A stretch of DNA of 61,359 nucleotides, taken from assembly GCA_002067965.1 (NCBI GenBank), contig MVRN01000059.1, positions 1-61,359 on the forward strand, given 5' to 3'. Positions 38,386-46,917 of the stretch are shown here, in pieces (within the stretch, counting starts at the first letter, position 1; every line of letters starts with the position of its first letter). The notes under the pieces are model-generated. The model had not been told where the DNA came from. It did no database searches and saw nothing but the letters and a program-made list of their open reading frames with translations. Source of the DNA: Pelotomaculum sp. PtaU1.Bin035. Lineage in GTDB: Bacteria > Bacillota > Desulfotomaculia > Desulfotomaculales > Pelotomaculaceae. Both the position numbers and the translations under genes were made by a program.

Positions 38386-39060
38386 TTATTTTATGTCCGG
38401 CAAAATTCCGATAATAGTTTCTCCTCCCCTGACCTTTTCACCTTTTTTCACCAAAATTTTTGAATCAGCCGGAAGGAAAAGTTCACTGCCCGATCCAAAC
38501 TTAATGATCCCGATAATTTCTCCAGCGGACAACTTTTTACCTTCATCGACCCAGCATTTTATCCTCCTGGCTATAAATCCGGTAATCTGGCAGACCATTA
38601 TTTTTATACCATTACTTTCAATACCAATGAAATTCTTTTCATTGATATCCGAGGCATGACATTTGAAAGCCGGTAGAAATTTGCCGGGACGATAATACCT
38701 GTATTTGACCTCTCCTTGCAACGGAGAGCGGTTCAAATGTACGTTGAAAATGGAAAGAAAAATAGCGACCCTGATAGTTTTATCCTTGATGTATCTTTCT
38801 TCAAAAACCTCTTCTATTTCAAGAATCACACCGTCCGCGGGTGAAAGGATCAGGCTTTCATCCGCGGGAATGTTTCTTCCAGGGTTGCGGAAAAAAAAGA
38901 GTACAAAAATAAATAATAGCGCTGGTATTATGGAAAAAAACGGATAGTTGAGATACAAAAGTACGAACAACCCGGCTAGCAATAATAGGTAATGCCAAGT
39001 CAGCCGGAGCGTTAGGGTGATTCTACCCGCTATGTTATCACATTGGTTTTTTTTCGCCAA
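38386..39060 (-). CDS. psd: Phosphatidylserine decarboxylase proenzyme, short type
   Basis: Makes phosphatidylethanolamine. The 224 residues have N-terminal membrane helices and the late FGSGSELFLP, where self-cleavage before the serine would create the pyruvoyl group, then VRGGETIIGILP. This is the short form, common in Firmicutes and archaea, not the E. coli form. The start is ATG 39060 on the minus strand. It is upstream of pssA in the same operon. Confidence 0.92.
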   Translation of the reverse strand: MAKKNQCDNIAGRITLTLRLTWHYLLLLAGLFVLLYLNYPFFSIIPALLFIFVLFFFRNPGRNIPADESLILSPADGVILEIEEVFEERYIKDKTIRVAIFLSIFNVHLNRSPLQGEVKYRYYRPGKFLPAFKCHASDINEKNFIGIESNGIKIMVCQITGFIARRIKCWVDEGKKLSAGEIIGIIKFGSGSELFLPADSKILVKKGEKVRGGETIIGILPDIK

Positions 39061-39255
39061 TTGAATAGGGTTCTCCTTTGCAAATGCTTAAATAGCACGT
39101 AAATTGCATTAAGATAATCATAACCTGTAAGACAATCCATTGCAAGAATAAAGGTTGTCCAAATTCTCAGTTATTCCAATTCTCTAATGTGTTAATATCA
39201 TGAATAGGCGTGTTGTGGTAGAATAGTTATGATATTTGGGTAGAGGAAGGTATCT

Positions 39256-40209
39256 GTGAAAACAACCCGTTACAACCAATATTCCGATCACCTGATTGAA
39301 AAGTATGGAGAAAAAGTATATAAACTTCCTGTTAATATACCGGGGACATGCCCTAACAGGGACGGCAAGTTGGGAAAAGGAGGGTGTGTTTTTTGTGATG
39401 AACAAGGTTCTGGATTCGATTGCCTGCCTAATACCATGCCTGTTAAACACCAGATTGCTGAGAACAAGGTTTTTTTCCGTAAACGGTTTAACGCAAGTAA
39501 GTTTATTGTTTATTTCCAGGCGTTTACCAACACATACATTCCATTTGACCGTTTTAGGAAGAATATCCTGGAAGCAGCGGCTGAAAATGATCTGGCGGGC
39601 ATATCTGTTTCAACCAGGCCGGATTGTGTCAATGATCGCTACCTAGACTTTTTGCTGGAAGTAAAAGGTAACAACAACTTGGATATAGATATAGAATTAG
39701 GTCTCCAGACGGTTAATTACCACACCTTGACCCAGGTCAACCGCGGGCACACTCTGGCCGAATTTATTGACGCCGTTTACCGGATTAAGGCTAGAGGTTT
39801 CGCGGCCTGCGCCCACCTCATCCTTAACTTGCCCTGGGATAACCATGTGGATGCGGTGGAAAACGCCAAAGTTCTTTCCGCTTTGGGTGTGGAGTATGTT
39901 AAGCTGCACAGTCTTTATGTAATCCGGGGTACACCGCTCGGCGATATGTACGAGAGAGGTGAGTTCAAAATAATCTCCCTGGGAGATTACGTTGAAAGAG
40001 TGTCTTCTTTTTTGGAGTGCCTCGACCCCAAAATAGTAATCCAACGCCTGGTGGGCAAGGGGCCGAGAGAAAACCTGTTGTTCAGCAACTGGGGAGTTAG
40101 CTGGTGGTTGGTCAAAAAAAAGATAGAGGATTACCTGGAGGAAAAAAATACTTATCAGGGAAAGAAATTTGATTATTTAAACGGAAAAGCATTGATAGGT
40201 ATGCCGTAG
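39256..40209 (+). CDS. Radical SAM protein, YtqA/TIGR01212 family
   Basis: 317 residues. The iron-sulfur cluster cysteines are in CPNRDGKLGKGGCVFCDEQG, with a longer spacing before CxxC than the usual CxxxCxxC, which is typical of this family. A TIM-barrel core follows (GISVSTRPDCVNDRYL, LGLQTVNYHTLTQVNRGH, AHLILNLPWD). Family members such as YtqA have been little studied; a tRNA or sulfur-related modification is guessed by similarity to Elp3-like proteins. The start is GTG 39256 after GAGGAAGG. Confidence 0.9.
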   Translation: MKTTRYNQYSDHLIEKYGEKVYKLPVNIPGTCPNRDGKLGKGGCVFCDEQGSGFDCLPNTMPVKHQIAENKVFFRKRFNASKFIVYFQAFTNTYIPFDRFRKNILEAAAENDLAGISVSTRPDCVNDRYLDFLLEVKGNNNLDIDIELGLQTVNYHTLTQVNRGHTLAEFIDAVYRIKARGFAACAHLILNLPWDNHVDAVENAKVLSALGVEYVKLHSLYVIRGTPLGDMYERGEFKIISLGDYVERVSSFLECLDPKIVIQRLVGKGPRENLLFSNWGVSWWLVKKKIEDYLEEKNTYQGKKFDYLNGKALIGMP

Positions 40210-40212
40210 TCC

Positions 40213-40803
40213 TCATTCATCTTTATAAAGATAGCGGTAAATATGGTAATACAATAATACTTTTTGCACAAAAAGACGGGTTTCCGGAAATGGTATCTGG
40301 TTAATAGAGTTTACCCCTCCGCTGAGACTCTTTTTATCCAGCCATTCTTCCACATTGCCCCGCCCACCGTTATATGCGGCGAGGACAAGTATGGTATCAC
40401 TGCTAAATTCTTTTTCCAGGTCTGCAATATACCATGTTCCCAGCTTGATGCTGGTATTAGGATCAAATAACTGGTCGGGGTTAAATGTCTTTTCACCTAT
40501 TTGCCGGGCAACCCACTCGCCGGTTTCCGGCATGATCTGCATCAGGCCGCGCGCGCCTTTTTCTGAAACGGCCCGGCTGTCGAAATTACTTTCAGTTTTT
40601 ATCACCGCTGCAAGGAGAAAGGGGTCAACCCGATATTCGTTTGCGTAATAAATCGTTTCTTCCCGGTAAGAGAAAGGGTAAATAATACGTGCTATGTTGT
40701 CTAAGTTTAAGATTAAAAATATAAATAAAAGAAGGAATATTATCCGTTGTTTTATTTTTCTTCTTTTTATCCTTCTGCGAAAAACCGCGGCCAAAATGAT
40801 CAC
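40213..40803 (-). CDS. Membrane-anchored lytic transglycosylase (SLT domain)
   Basis: Cleaves peptidoglycan to 1,6-anhydro products. The 196 residues have one N-terminal membrane helix (IIFLLLFIFLILNLDNIARII) and a goose-lysozyme-like SLT domain with the catalytic Glu in KTESNFDSRAVSEKGARGLMQIMPETGEW (positions about 69-97), then AYNGGRGNV. It is the last gene of the polA-mutM-coaE-slt run on the minus strand and converges on the radical SAM gene with three bases between the stops. Confidence 0.92.
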   Translation of the reverse strand: MIILAAVFRRRIKRRKIKQRIIFLLLFIFLILNLDNIARIIYPFSYREETIYYANEYRVDPFLLAAVIKTESNFDSRAVSEKGARGLMQIMPETGEWVARQIGEKTFNPDQLFDPNTSIKLGTWYIADLEKEFSSDTILVLAAYNGGRGNVEEWLDKKSLSGGVNSINQIPFPETRLFVQKVLLYYHIYRYLYKDE

Positions 40804-40841
40804 TCCGCATACTGCAAGTAGTTCTTTATCTAATGTTATAT

Positions 40842-41465
40842 TTAATCAGTTTCCTGAAAATGTTCTTTTCTTATATCAGCCAAGCAGCGGTCGACCTGCT
40901 TTATAGTATCTTCACGGGAACCGCTGTTATCAATCACCCGACGCGCATATTTTTGTTTTTCTTCCTGAGACATCTGAGCTGCAATACGCAGGCGGGCCTC
41001 TTTACTGCTCAAGCCGTCCCGCTCGCCCAACCTCTCGATTTGCTTATTTTCGTTTACTATTACCACCCATATTTCGTCAACACCTTTATACAGCCCTACT
41101 TCTATTAAAAGTGGAGCTTCAATAACCAGCAACTTATTACGGGATCCGGGAGAAAGATTAGTTTTTTGCATTTCTAAGTTGATTGCTTCAACGATCCGTG
41201 GGTGGGTAATTTTGTTCAACCTGGCCATGGCACGAGGGTCGGAAAAAACGATGGATCCCAATTTTTTACGATCCAGGGATCCATTACTGTTTAATATATC
41301 CGGCCCAAAATTCTCGACGATTTCTGCCATGGCCGGGGTGCCGGGGGTTACCACTTCCCGCGCTACTTGGTCGGCATCGATCACTATTGCACCCAGGCTT
41401 TCGAGATAGCGGGCCACTGTACTCTTTCCGCTTCCTATATTCCCGGTGAGGCCGATGGTTATCAT
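40842..41465 (-). CDS. coaE: Dephospho-CoA kinase
   Basis: Last step of coenzyme A synthesis: phosphorylates the ribose 3'-OH of dephospho-CoA. The 207 residues have P-loop GLTGNIGSGKSTVA, then DADQVAREVV and HPRIVEAI, all typical. ATG 41465 gives MITIGLTG, eight bases after GGGGGG; the in-frame TTG 41480 overlaps this site. It follows mutM, a common neighbour in Firmicutes. Confidence 0.95.
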   Translation of the reverse strand: MITIGLTGNIGSGKSTVARYLESLGAIVIDADQVAREVVTPGTPAMAEIVENFGPDILNSNGSLDRKKLGSIVFSDPRAMARLNKITHPRIVEAINLEMQKTNLSPGSRNKLLVIEAPLLIEVGLYKGVDEIWVVIVNENKQIERLGERDGLSSKEARLRIAAQMSQEEKQKYARRVIDNSGSREDTIKQVDRCLADIRKEHFQETD

Positions 41466-41504
41466 GCTGATTCCCCCCAACTATGTAATCTTTTTTTTAC
41501 CGGA

Positions 41505-42332
41505 CTATATTTTCTGACAGGACGGGCAGAAGTAAGTACTGCGCCCGCACACTTTTTTTCTAAGGATATTTTGGCTGCAATGGCAGCAGGGCTTGCCCTC
41601 CCTGTTATAAACTTGTAAGAACTCTTGGTAGTTGCCGGCCCGGCCATCCCCGTCAATAAAATCCCGTACAGTTGTCCCCCTGTTTTCAATTCCTTCCTGA
41701 AGGACCTCCTGTATGGCGTGGAAAAGGCGGGCTATTTCCCTGGGAGAAAGGGTGGTGGCCAGACGTTCCGGGTTTATTTTAGCCCGGTGGAGCACCTCGT
41801 CAGTATAGATGTTCCCCAGTCCTGCTATAAAAGTTTGGTCAAGCAGCAAAGGTTTGATACGGACATGGCGCCGCCTGAGTTCCTTCTTTAGGAATCCTTT
41901 GGTGAATAGATTATCCAGAGGTTCTATGCCAAGGTCTTTATAACCGGCCAGGTCGTTCATGGAGGTATCGGGAACCAGCCAAATCCTGCCGAACTGACGC
42001 ATATCGGCAAAGCGCAGTTGGCTGTTGTTGCTCAGACTCAGGATAAGGTGGGTATACTTTGATAAAGGTTTGTCAGGTTCGCAGTATACGAGACTGCCGG
42101 TCATGCGCAAGTGGACTGCCAAGTTTAACCCGCCGTTCAAGTTAATCAACAAGTACTTGCCGCGCCTGTTCACTTTTACTATTTTTTTATTTATTAACTT
42201 CGCCTTGAACTCTTCAGGTTCCGGGGTACGGATTATTTTTGGAAGAAATATTTGGACATCAGTGAACGTCAATCCGGCCAATTTGGGCTGGAGCGTTCTC
42301 TTAACAGTTTCCACTTCGGGCAATTCCGGCAT
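41505..42332 (-). CDS. mutM: Formamidopyrimidine-DNA glycosylase (Fpg)
   Basis: Removes oxidised purines such as 8-oxoguanine and nicks the strand. The start is ATG 42332, since the mature N-terminal proline of PELPEVETVKRTL is the catalytic nucleophile; codons before it are not family-like. The 275 residues contain the helix-two-turn-helix region (DQTFIAGLGNIYTDEVLHRAKI) and a C-terminal zinc finger with cysteines in CCHCSQN and CPSC. It lies just downstream of polA, forming a repair pair. Confidence 0.96.
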   Translation of the reverse strand: MPELPEVETVKRTLQPKLAGLTFTDVQIFLPKIIRTPEPEEFKAKLINKKIVKVNRRGKYLLINLNGGLNLAVHLRMTGSLVYCEPDKPLSKYTHLILSLSNNSQLRFADMRQFGRIWLVPDTSMNDLAGYKDLGIEPLDNLFTKGFLKKELRRRHVRIKPLLLDQTFIAGLGNIYTDEVLHRAKINPERLATTLSPREIARLFHAIQEVLQEGIENRGTTVRDFIDGDGRAGNYQEFLQVYNREGKPCCHCSQNILRKKVCGRSTYFCPSCQKI

Positions 42333-42425
42333 TTCCTCATCCCCTTGATAGATAGTATGGAAAAGAGAAGATATAGAAAAGCTTGTCATGAATGTGAGAC
42401 TGAAGGGTGAAAAAAGGCGCTCGCA

Positions 42426-45113
42426 CTATTTTGGGACCTTTTTTGCGTCATACCAGTTCGGCCCGGTTTTAATATCAACTTCAAGTGGGACATCCATAAC
42501 GAAGGCATTTTCCATGCACCGTTTTACCAACTGGATAAGTTGCTCGATCTCATCCGCGGGTGTGTCAAAAATCAACTCGTCATGCACCTGTAGGATCATT
42601 TTTGCTTTTAGATTATGTTCAGCAATCTCCCGGTGAATGTTGATCATGGCCAGTTTGATGATGTCCGCCGCGCTGCCTTGGATTGGCGTATTCATCGCTG
42701 TGCGCTCGCCGAAATTACGAACGGTGCGGTTGGGACTAAAGAGATCCGGTAGATAACGCCGCCTGTTCAAAAGAGTGGTTACGAACCCTTTCTTCCGGGC
42801 TTCTTGGATTACCCGTCCGATATAGGTTTTAACCCTTGAATAACGCGCGAAATAATTATCGATATATTGCTTGGCTTCCTGGCGTCCCACTTTGGCGTCT
42901 CTAGCCAGCCCAAAGTCACTCAATCCGTAAATGATGCCGAAATTTATCGATTTGGCCTTACCGCGCATCTCCCGGGTTACATCTTCCGGGCGGACACTAA
43001 AAATCTCCGCCGCTGTCCGGGTGTGAATATCCTCCCCGTTTTCAAACGCGTTAATTAATACCGGGTCACCGCTTATATGGGCCAGGACGCGGAGTTCAAT
43101 CTGGGAGTAGTCTGCGGCGAGAAGCAAGTTCCCCTCCCGGCAGGGGATGAAAACCTTTCTGATTAACCTTCCCTGTTCAAGGCGTATGGGTATATTTTGT
43201 AGATTAGGCTCTGAACTCGAAAGCCTTCCGGTGGCGGTGACAGTCTGGTGGAAAGAGGTGTGCAGCCGGCCGGTTGTTGAGTCTATCAAAGCTGCCAGGC
43301 CGTCGGCGTAAGTTGATTTGAGCTTCATCAACTGACGGTACTCAAGCACTTTTGCGACCACGTCGTGGGCTACAGCCAATTCCTCCAGCACCTCGGCGTC
43401 GGTGGAATAACCTGTCTTTGTTTTTTTTATAACCGGCAGTTTTAATACCTCAAATAATATTCTTCCCAATTGTTTGGGGGAATTAATATTGAATTTCTGC
43501 CCGGTCATATTATAAATTTCACCGGCCAATTTTTCAAGCAGCCGGCCCAGGTCCTTTGACATGGCGTCAAGCTGGTTTTTATCCACGGCCACGCCATGTA
43601 TTTCCATTTCTCCAAGCACATGTACCAGCGGCAGTTCTACATCGTAAAAAAGCCTGTCCAGTTCATGAAGCTTGAGTTTGCTGTCCAAAAGCCGGACTAG
43701 CTGCATGATACAACCGGCCCGTGCGGGTAATGATTCTTCGCCTCCAGGGAGGACTGTGCTCAAATGCTCTAGTGAAACATCTTCCAGTTCCCGGTTGGGG
43801 GATGCCGGGTTAAGCAGATAGGAGGCGATCATGGTATCAAAAGCAAGATGCTCTAATTTTATGTCGTGCCGGTGCAGAAGCCAAATGATTTCCTTTCCGT
43901 TATGACAGTATTTTTTTATAGTAATGTCTTCACAAATATTTTTTAGCGCCTCAAGGGCTTTTTCCGGGCGGATCCCGCCGCCTGACATATCCAGGTAATA
44001 GTAGGCTTGTTCTTCTTCCATTGCGAAGCCGGCCGCGGTAACGCCTGCGTTTGGGTTACCGGCTAACGCGAGGCATACCCGTCCTAACTTTTGGACCTTT
44101 TTTGTAAAGGCTCCCAGCTTGGCTTCGGTATCCAGGCGTTGGTATTCAACAAAGTAAGTATCCAAATCAGGCTCCGGCAATCCCTGACTCGTGCTTTGAC
44201 GTCCACGGCCATTGCCCTTAAGTTTTTTATTGACGGTATTTTCCTGGTTTTCAAAGTAAATAGATTTAATTAATGTTTTAAACTCAAGCTTTTTAAATAA
44301 CTCAAGGAGTTCTTTGTAATCCGGGCTTTGCCGGTTGCATTGTTCCAGGTCGATTTCTACCGGTACTTCACGGCAAATGGTGACTAGCCGTTTGGAGAAC
44401 TCTGCCTGGTGGCCGAAGCTTCTTACCTGTTCCCTGGTGCGTCCGGCCAGTTCATCCGCATGGGCGATTATTTCCTCTAAGCTGCCATACTCCTTGAGCA
44501 ACCTGGATGCTGTCTTTTCTCCGATGCCGGCTATGCCGGGCACATTATCTGAGGGATCGCCGGTCATTCCCTTTAAATCTGTATATTGCCGCGGGGTTAT
44601 CCCGTATCTGTCCCAAACCTTACCCTCGTCGTACTCATCAAGTTCACCAATCCCTTTTTTTGTCAATAATACTTTTGTCATTGGGGATATAAGTTGCAGG
44701 GCGTCACGGTCGCCGGTAATAATAGTCGTTTTCAGACCTGCCTGCTCAGCTTTTGACGCAAGAGTTCCAATCAGGTCATCTGCTTCGTATCCCTCAATTT
44801 CATAAATTTTAATACGCATTGCGTGAAGGACGTCCTTTATAATTGGAAACTGTGGTCTCAGATCGTCCGGCGTAGGACTGCGGTTTGCCTTATACTGGTC
44901 ATAATCACTGTGGCGAAAAGTGATTTTTCCGATGTCGAAAGCCACAGCAATCTTTCCCGGGCGTTCTTTAGCCAAAAGTTTTAATAGCATATTGGTAAAT
45001 CCGAAAACTGCATTAGTTAGCAGGCCCTGGCTTGTGGACAGCGGGGGGATTGCGTGAAAAGCCCGGTGGACCAGGCTGTTGCCGTCAATAATGACGATAG
45101 TATCTGGGGACAC
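42426..45113 (-). CDS. polA: DNA polymerase I
   Basis: Fills gaps and removes RNA primers. The 895 residues have the N-terminal 5'-3' exonuclease/flap nuclease (IVIIDGNSLVHRAFHAIPPL; GDPSDNVPGIAGIGEKTA), a middle domain, and the C-terminal polymerase (AADYSQIELRVLAHISGDP; REMRGKAKSINFGIIYG; VHDELIFD). In the middle domain the DxE metal motif of proofreading is missing: the expected strand reads GRVCLALAGN. The 3'-5' exonuclease is thus probably inactive, as in Bacillus PolI. The start is GTG 45113. mutM follows 93 bases downstream. Confidence 0.97.
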   Translation of the reverse strand: MSPDTIVIIDGNSLVHRAFHAIPPLSTSQGLLTNAVFGFTNMLLKLLAKERPGKIAVAFDIGKITFRHSDYDQYKANRSPTPDDLRPQFPIIKDVLHAMRIKIYEIEGYEADDLIGTLASKAEQAGLKTTIITGDRDALQLISPMTKVLLTKKGIGELDEYDEGKVWDRYGITPRQYTDLKGMTGDPSDNVPGIAGIGEKTASRLLKEYGSLEEIIAHADELAGRTREQVRSFGHQAEFSKRLVTICREVPVEIDLEQCNRQSPDYKELLELFKKLEFKTLIKSIYFENQENTVNKKLKGNGRGRQSTSQGLPEPDLDTYFVEYQRLDTEAKLGAFTKKVQKLGRVCLALAGNPNAGVTAAGFAMEEEQAYYYLDMSGGGIRPEKALEALKNICEDITIKKYCHNGKEIIWLLHRHDIKLEHLAFDTMIASYLLNPASPNRELEDVSLEHLSTVLPGGEESLPARAGCIMQLVRLLDSKLKLHELDRLFYDVELPLVHVLGEMEIHGVAVDKNQLDAMSKDLGRLLEKLAGEIYNMTGQKFNINSPKQLGRILFEVLKLPVIKKTKTGYSTDAEVLEELAVAHDVVAKVLEYRQLMKLKSTYADGLAALIDSTTGRLHTSFHQTVTATGRLSSSEPNLQNIPIRLEQGRLIRKVFIPCREGNLLLAADYSQIELRVLAHISGDPVLINAFENGEDIHTRTAAEIFSVRPEDVTREMRGKAKSINFGIIYGLSDFGLARDAKVGRQEAKQYIDNYFARYSRVKTYIGRVIQEARKKGFVTTLLNRRRYLPDLFSPNRTVRNFGERTAMNTPIQGSAADIIKLAMINIHREIAEHNLKAKMILQVHDELIFDTPADEIEQLIQLVKRCMENAFVMDVPLEVDIKTGPNWYDAKKVPK

Positions 45114-45348
45114 GTATTACACCTGCCTTGAATATTCTCCACTAGTATTTCACCACATGGGATCAAAATACCTGCTCTCAAAACGCATTGTTAAAAAGAG
45201 TTAATTATTAATTTACTATCGGGCAGCAGGTTGTCTTATGGATCAAGCGCTTGTTAATATAATTTAGCACTTCTAAATATTTGCAGGACTTTTATCGGCG
45301 GGAGCGAATTAAACCATTAAAAGACTCGAAAACTTGAGGTGATAGATT

Positions 45349-46836
45349 TTGCGTAAACTTTTTATGACTTTGGCTCTAATGTTTGTTTTGTTATTGTGCT
45401 TTACCGGACCTTCATATGCGGACGATAACCCTGTTGCTGATAATCCTGTTATTGATAGAGGAACATTTGAAGAAATTTTTGATTACGTCCAGCGTTTTCA
45501 TATTAGCAAGCCTGCTTCAGATATTATGATCCGGGGCGCTATCGAAGGCTTGATCGGTTCCTTGAACGATCCTTACACCGTATATATGCCTCCGGAGCAG
45601 TTGAAAGATTTTAATGACTCGCTGGACGGCGGTTTTGTGGGTGTGGGTATCCATCTGCGGCCGGGAGAACGTTACCCTGTAGTTGTCGATACGATTGAGA
45701 ATACTCCGGCCGAGAAAGCCGGCATCAAGCCAAATGACCAGGTAATCAAAGTGGATGGCGAAGATGTCGCTAATGAGCCATTAGGCAAGGTTGTGCAAAA
45801 AATCCGCGGCCCGGAAGGAACAAAAGTATTACTGAATATCAGGAGGGAAGGCGCCGATGATTTTGAACTGGAGCTGGCGCGCTCAAGTATTAATGTTCCG
45901 ACTGTAAACTGGAAGGTACTTGATGATGGCTCCGGGTATATCAGGATAAATACATTCGGCGTATATACCTCCGAAGAATTTACTAAAGCTTTGACAGACC
46001 TGAATCAGCAGGGAGTGGCCGACCTGGTGCTGGATCTAAGGGACAATCCTGGCGGAATTCTCAGCGCGGCGGTGCGGATCGCAAGCAGTTTTGTTGAGCC
46101 AGGCCAGGTGGTGGTGAGTACCGTGGATAGGAACGGCAAACGCGAGGAGCACCGGACTGAAGGCCGCGCTATCGGTAAGGGCATGCAAGTTGCTGTCTTG
46201 GTTGACCATGACAGCGCAAGTGCCGCGGAAATATTGGCAGGTGCCCTTCAGGACTACCAAGCGGCCACAATAATTGGTGGCCGGACTTACGGCAAGGGCA
46301 CTGTTCAGGTGGTGGTGCCACTAGATGCGGGCGGGGCTTTAAAGCTTACTGTCGCCGAATATCACACTCCAAAAGATAGCGTGATCAACGGCATAGGCTT
46401 AAGCCCCGATATCCAGGTAATCACCCCGGGGCTGCAAATGTTCACCGCGCAGCATTTGTTCAAACCGTCTGAAAAGAACACTGTGGATCTAGAGCTTGAA
46501 AAGCCGGAAGCTATTGTGAATGGAATGACTGTACAACTAAAATATCCGGCGGTGCGTTTTCCGGATGCAACATATCTGCCGCTGAGATTTGCTCTTGAGG
46601 CGCTGGGGTACAGGGTGGATTGGCAGCCTGCCGACAGTAGCGTAAGAGTAACCGGTCACGGCTCCGATATGATTTTATACACTGAAGACGGGCGGGCTAT
46701 TTCGGGCGGGCAGGTAATACCCGTTGCGGCGCCGCTGTTAATAGATGAAGGAGTAACATATATTCCGCTTTCTGATTTGAATATTTTTGATATTAGCTCT
46801 AAAATAGATGGCAGTAAAATCTCCATTGAGAAATAA
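45349..46836 (+). CDS. S41 processing protease with C-terminal copper-amine-oxidase-like domain
   Basis: A second C-terminal processing protease, 495 residues. A signal peptide (LALMFVLLLCFTGPSYA) precedes a PDZ domain (about 95-180) and the S41 core with serine in DSASAAEILAGALQD and lysine in TYGKGTVQ. The last ~110 residues form a copper-amine-oxidase N-terminal-like domain (VRFPDATYLPLRFALEALGYRVDW), a small module common on secreted proteins of Clostridia that may bind the envelope. TTG 45349 follows GAGGTGA. It is divergent from polA. Confidence 0.9.
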   Translation: MRKLFMTLALMFVLLLCFTGPSYADDNPVADNPVIDRGTFEEIFDYVQRFHISKPASDIMIRGAIEGLIGSLNDPYTVYMPPEQLKDFNDSLDGGFVGVGIHLRPGERYPVVVDTIENTPAEKAGIKPNDQVIKVDGEDVANEPLGKVVQKIRGPEGTKVLLNIRREGADDFELELARSSINVPTVNWKVLDDGSGYIRINTFGVYTSEEFTKALTDLNQQGVADLVLDLRDNPGGILSAAVRIASSFVEPGQVVVSTVDRNGKREEHRTEGRAIGKGMQVAVLVDHDSASAAEILAGALQDYQAATIIGGRTYGKGTVQVVVPLDAGGALKLTVAEYHTPKDSVINGIGLSPDIQVITPGLQMFTAQHLFKPSEKNTVDLELEKPEAIVNGMTVQLKYPAVRFPDATYLPLRFALEALGYRVDWQPADSSVRVTGHGSDMILYTEDGRAISGGQVIPVAAPLLIDEGVTYIPLSDLNIFDISSKIDGSKISIEK

Positions 46837-46917
46837 TTTTTTGGGTATATATATTTCAGTTAATATGGCAAAAATATATTGCTACACCGGCATAACTTAT
46901 ATGGGGAGGTGTTATCA

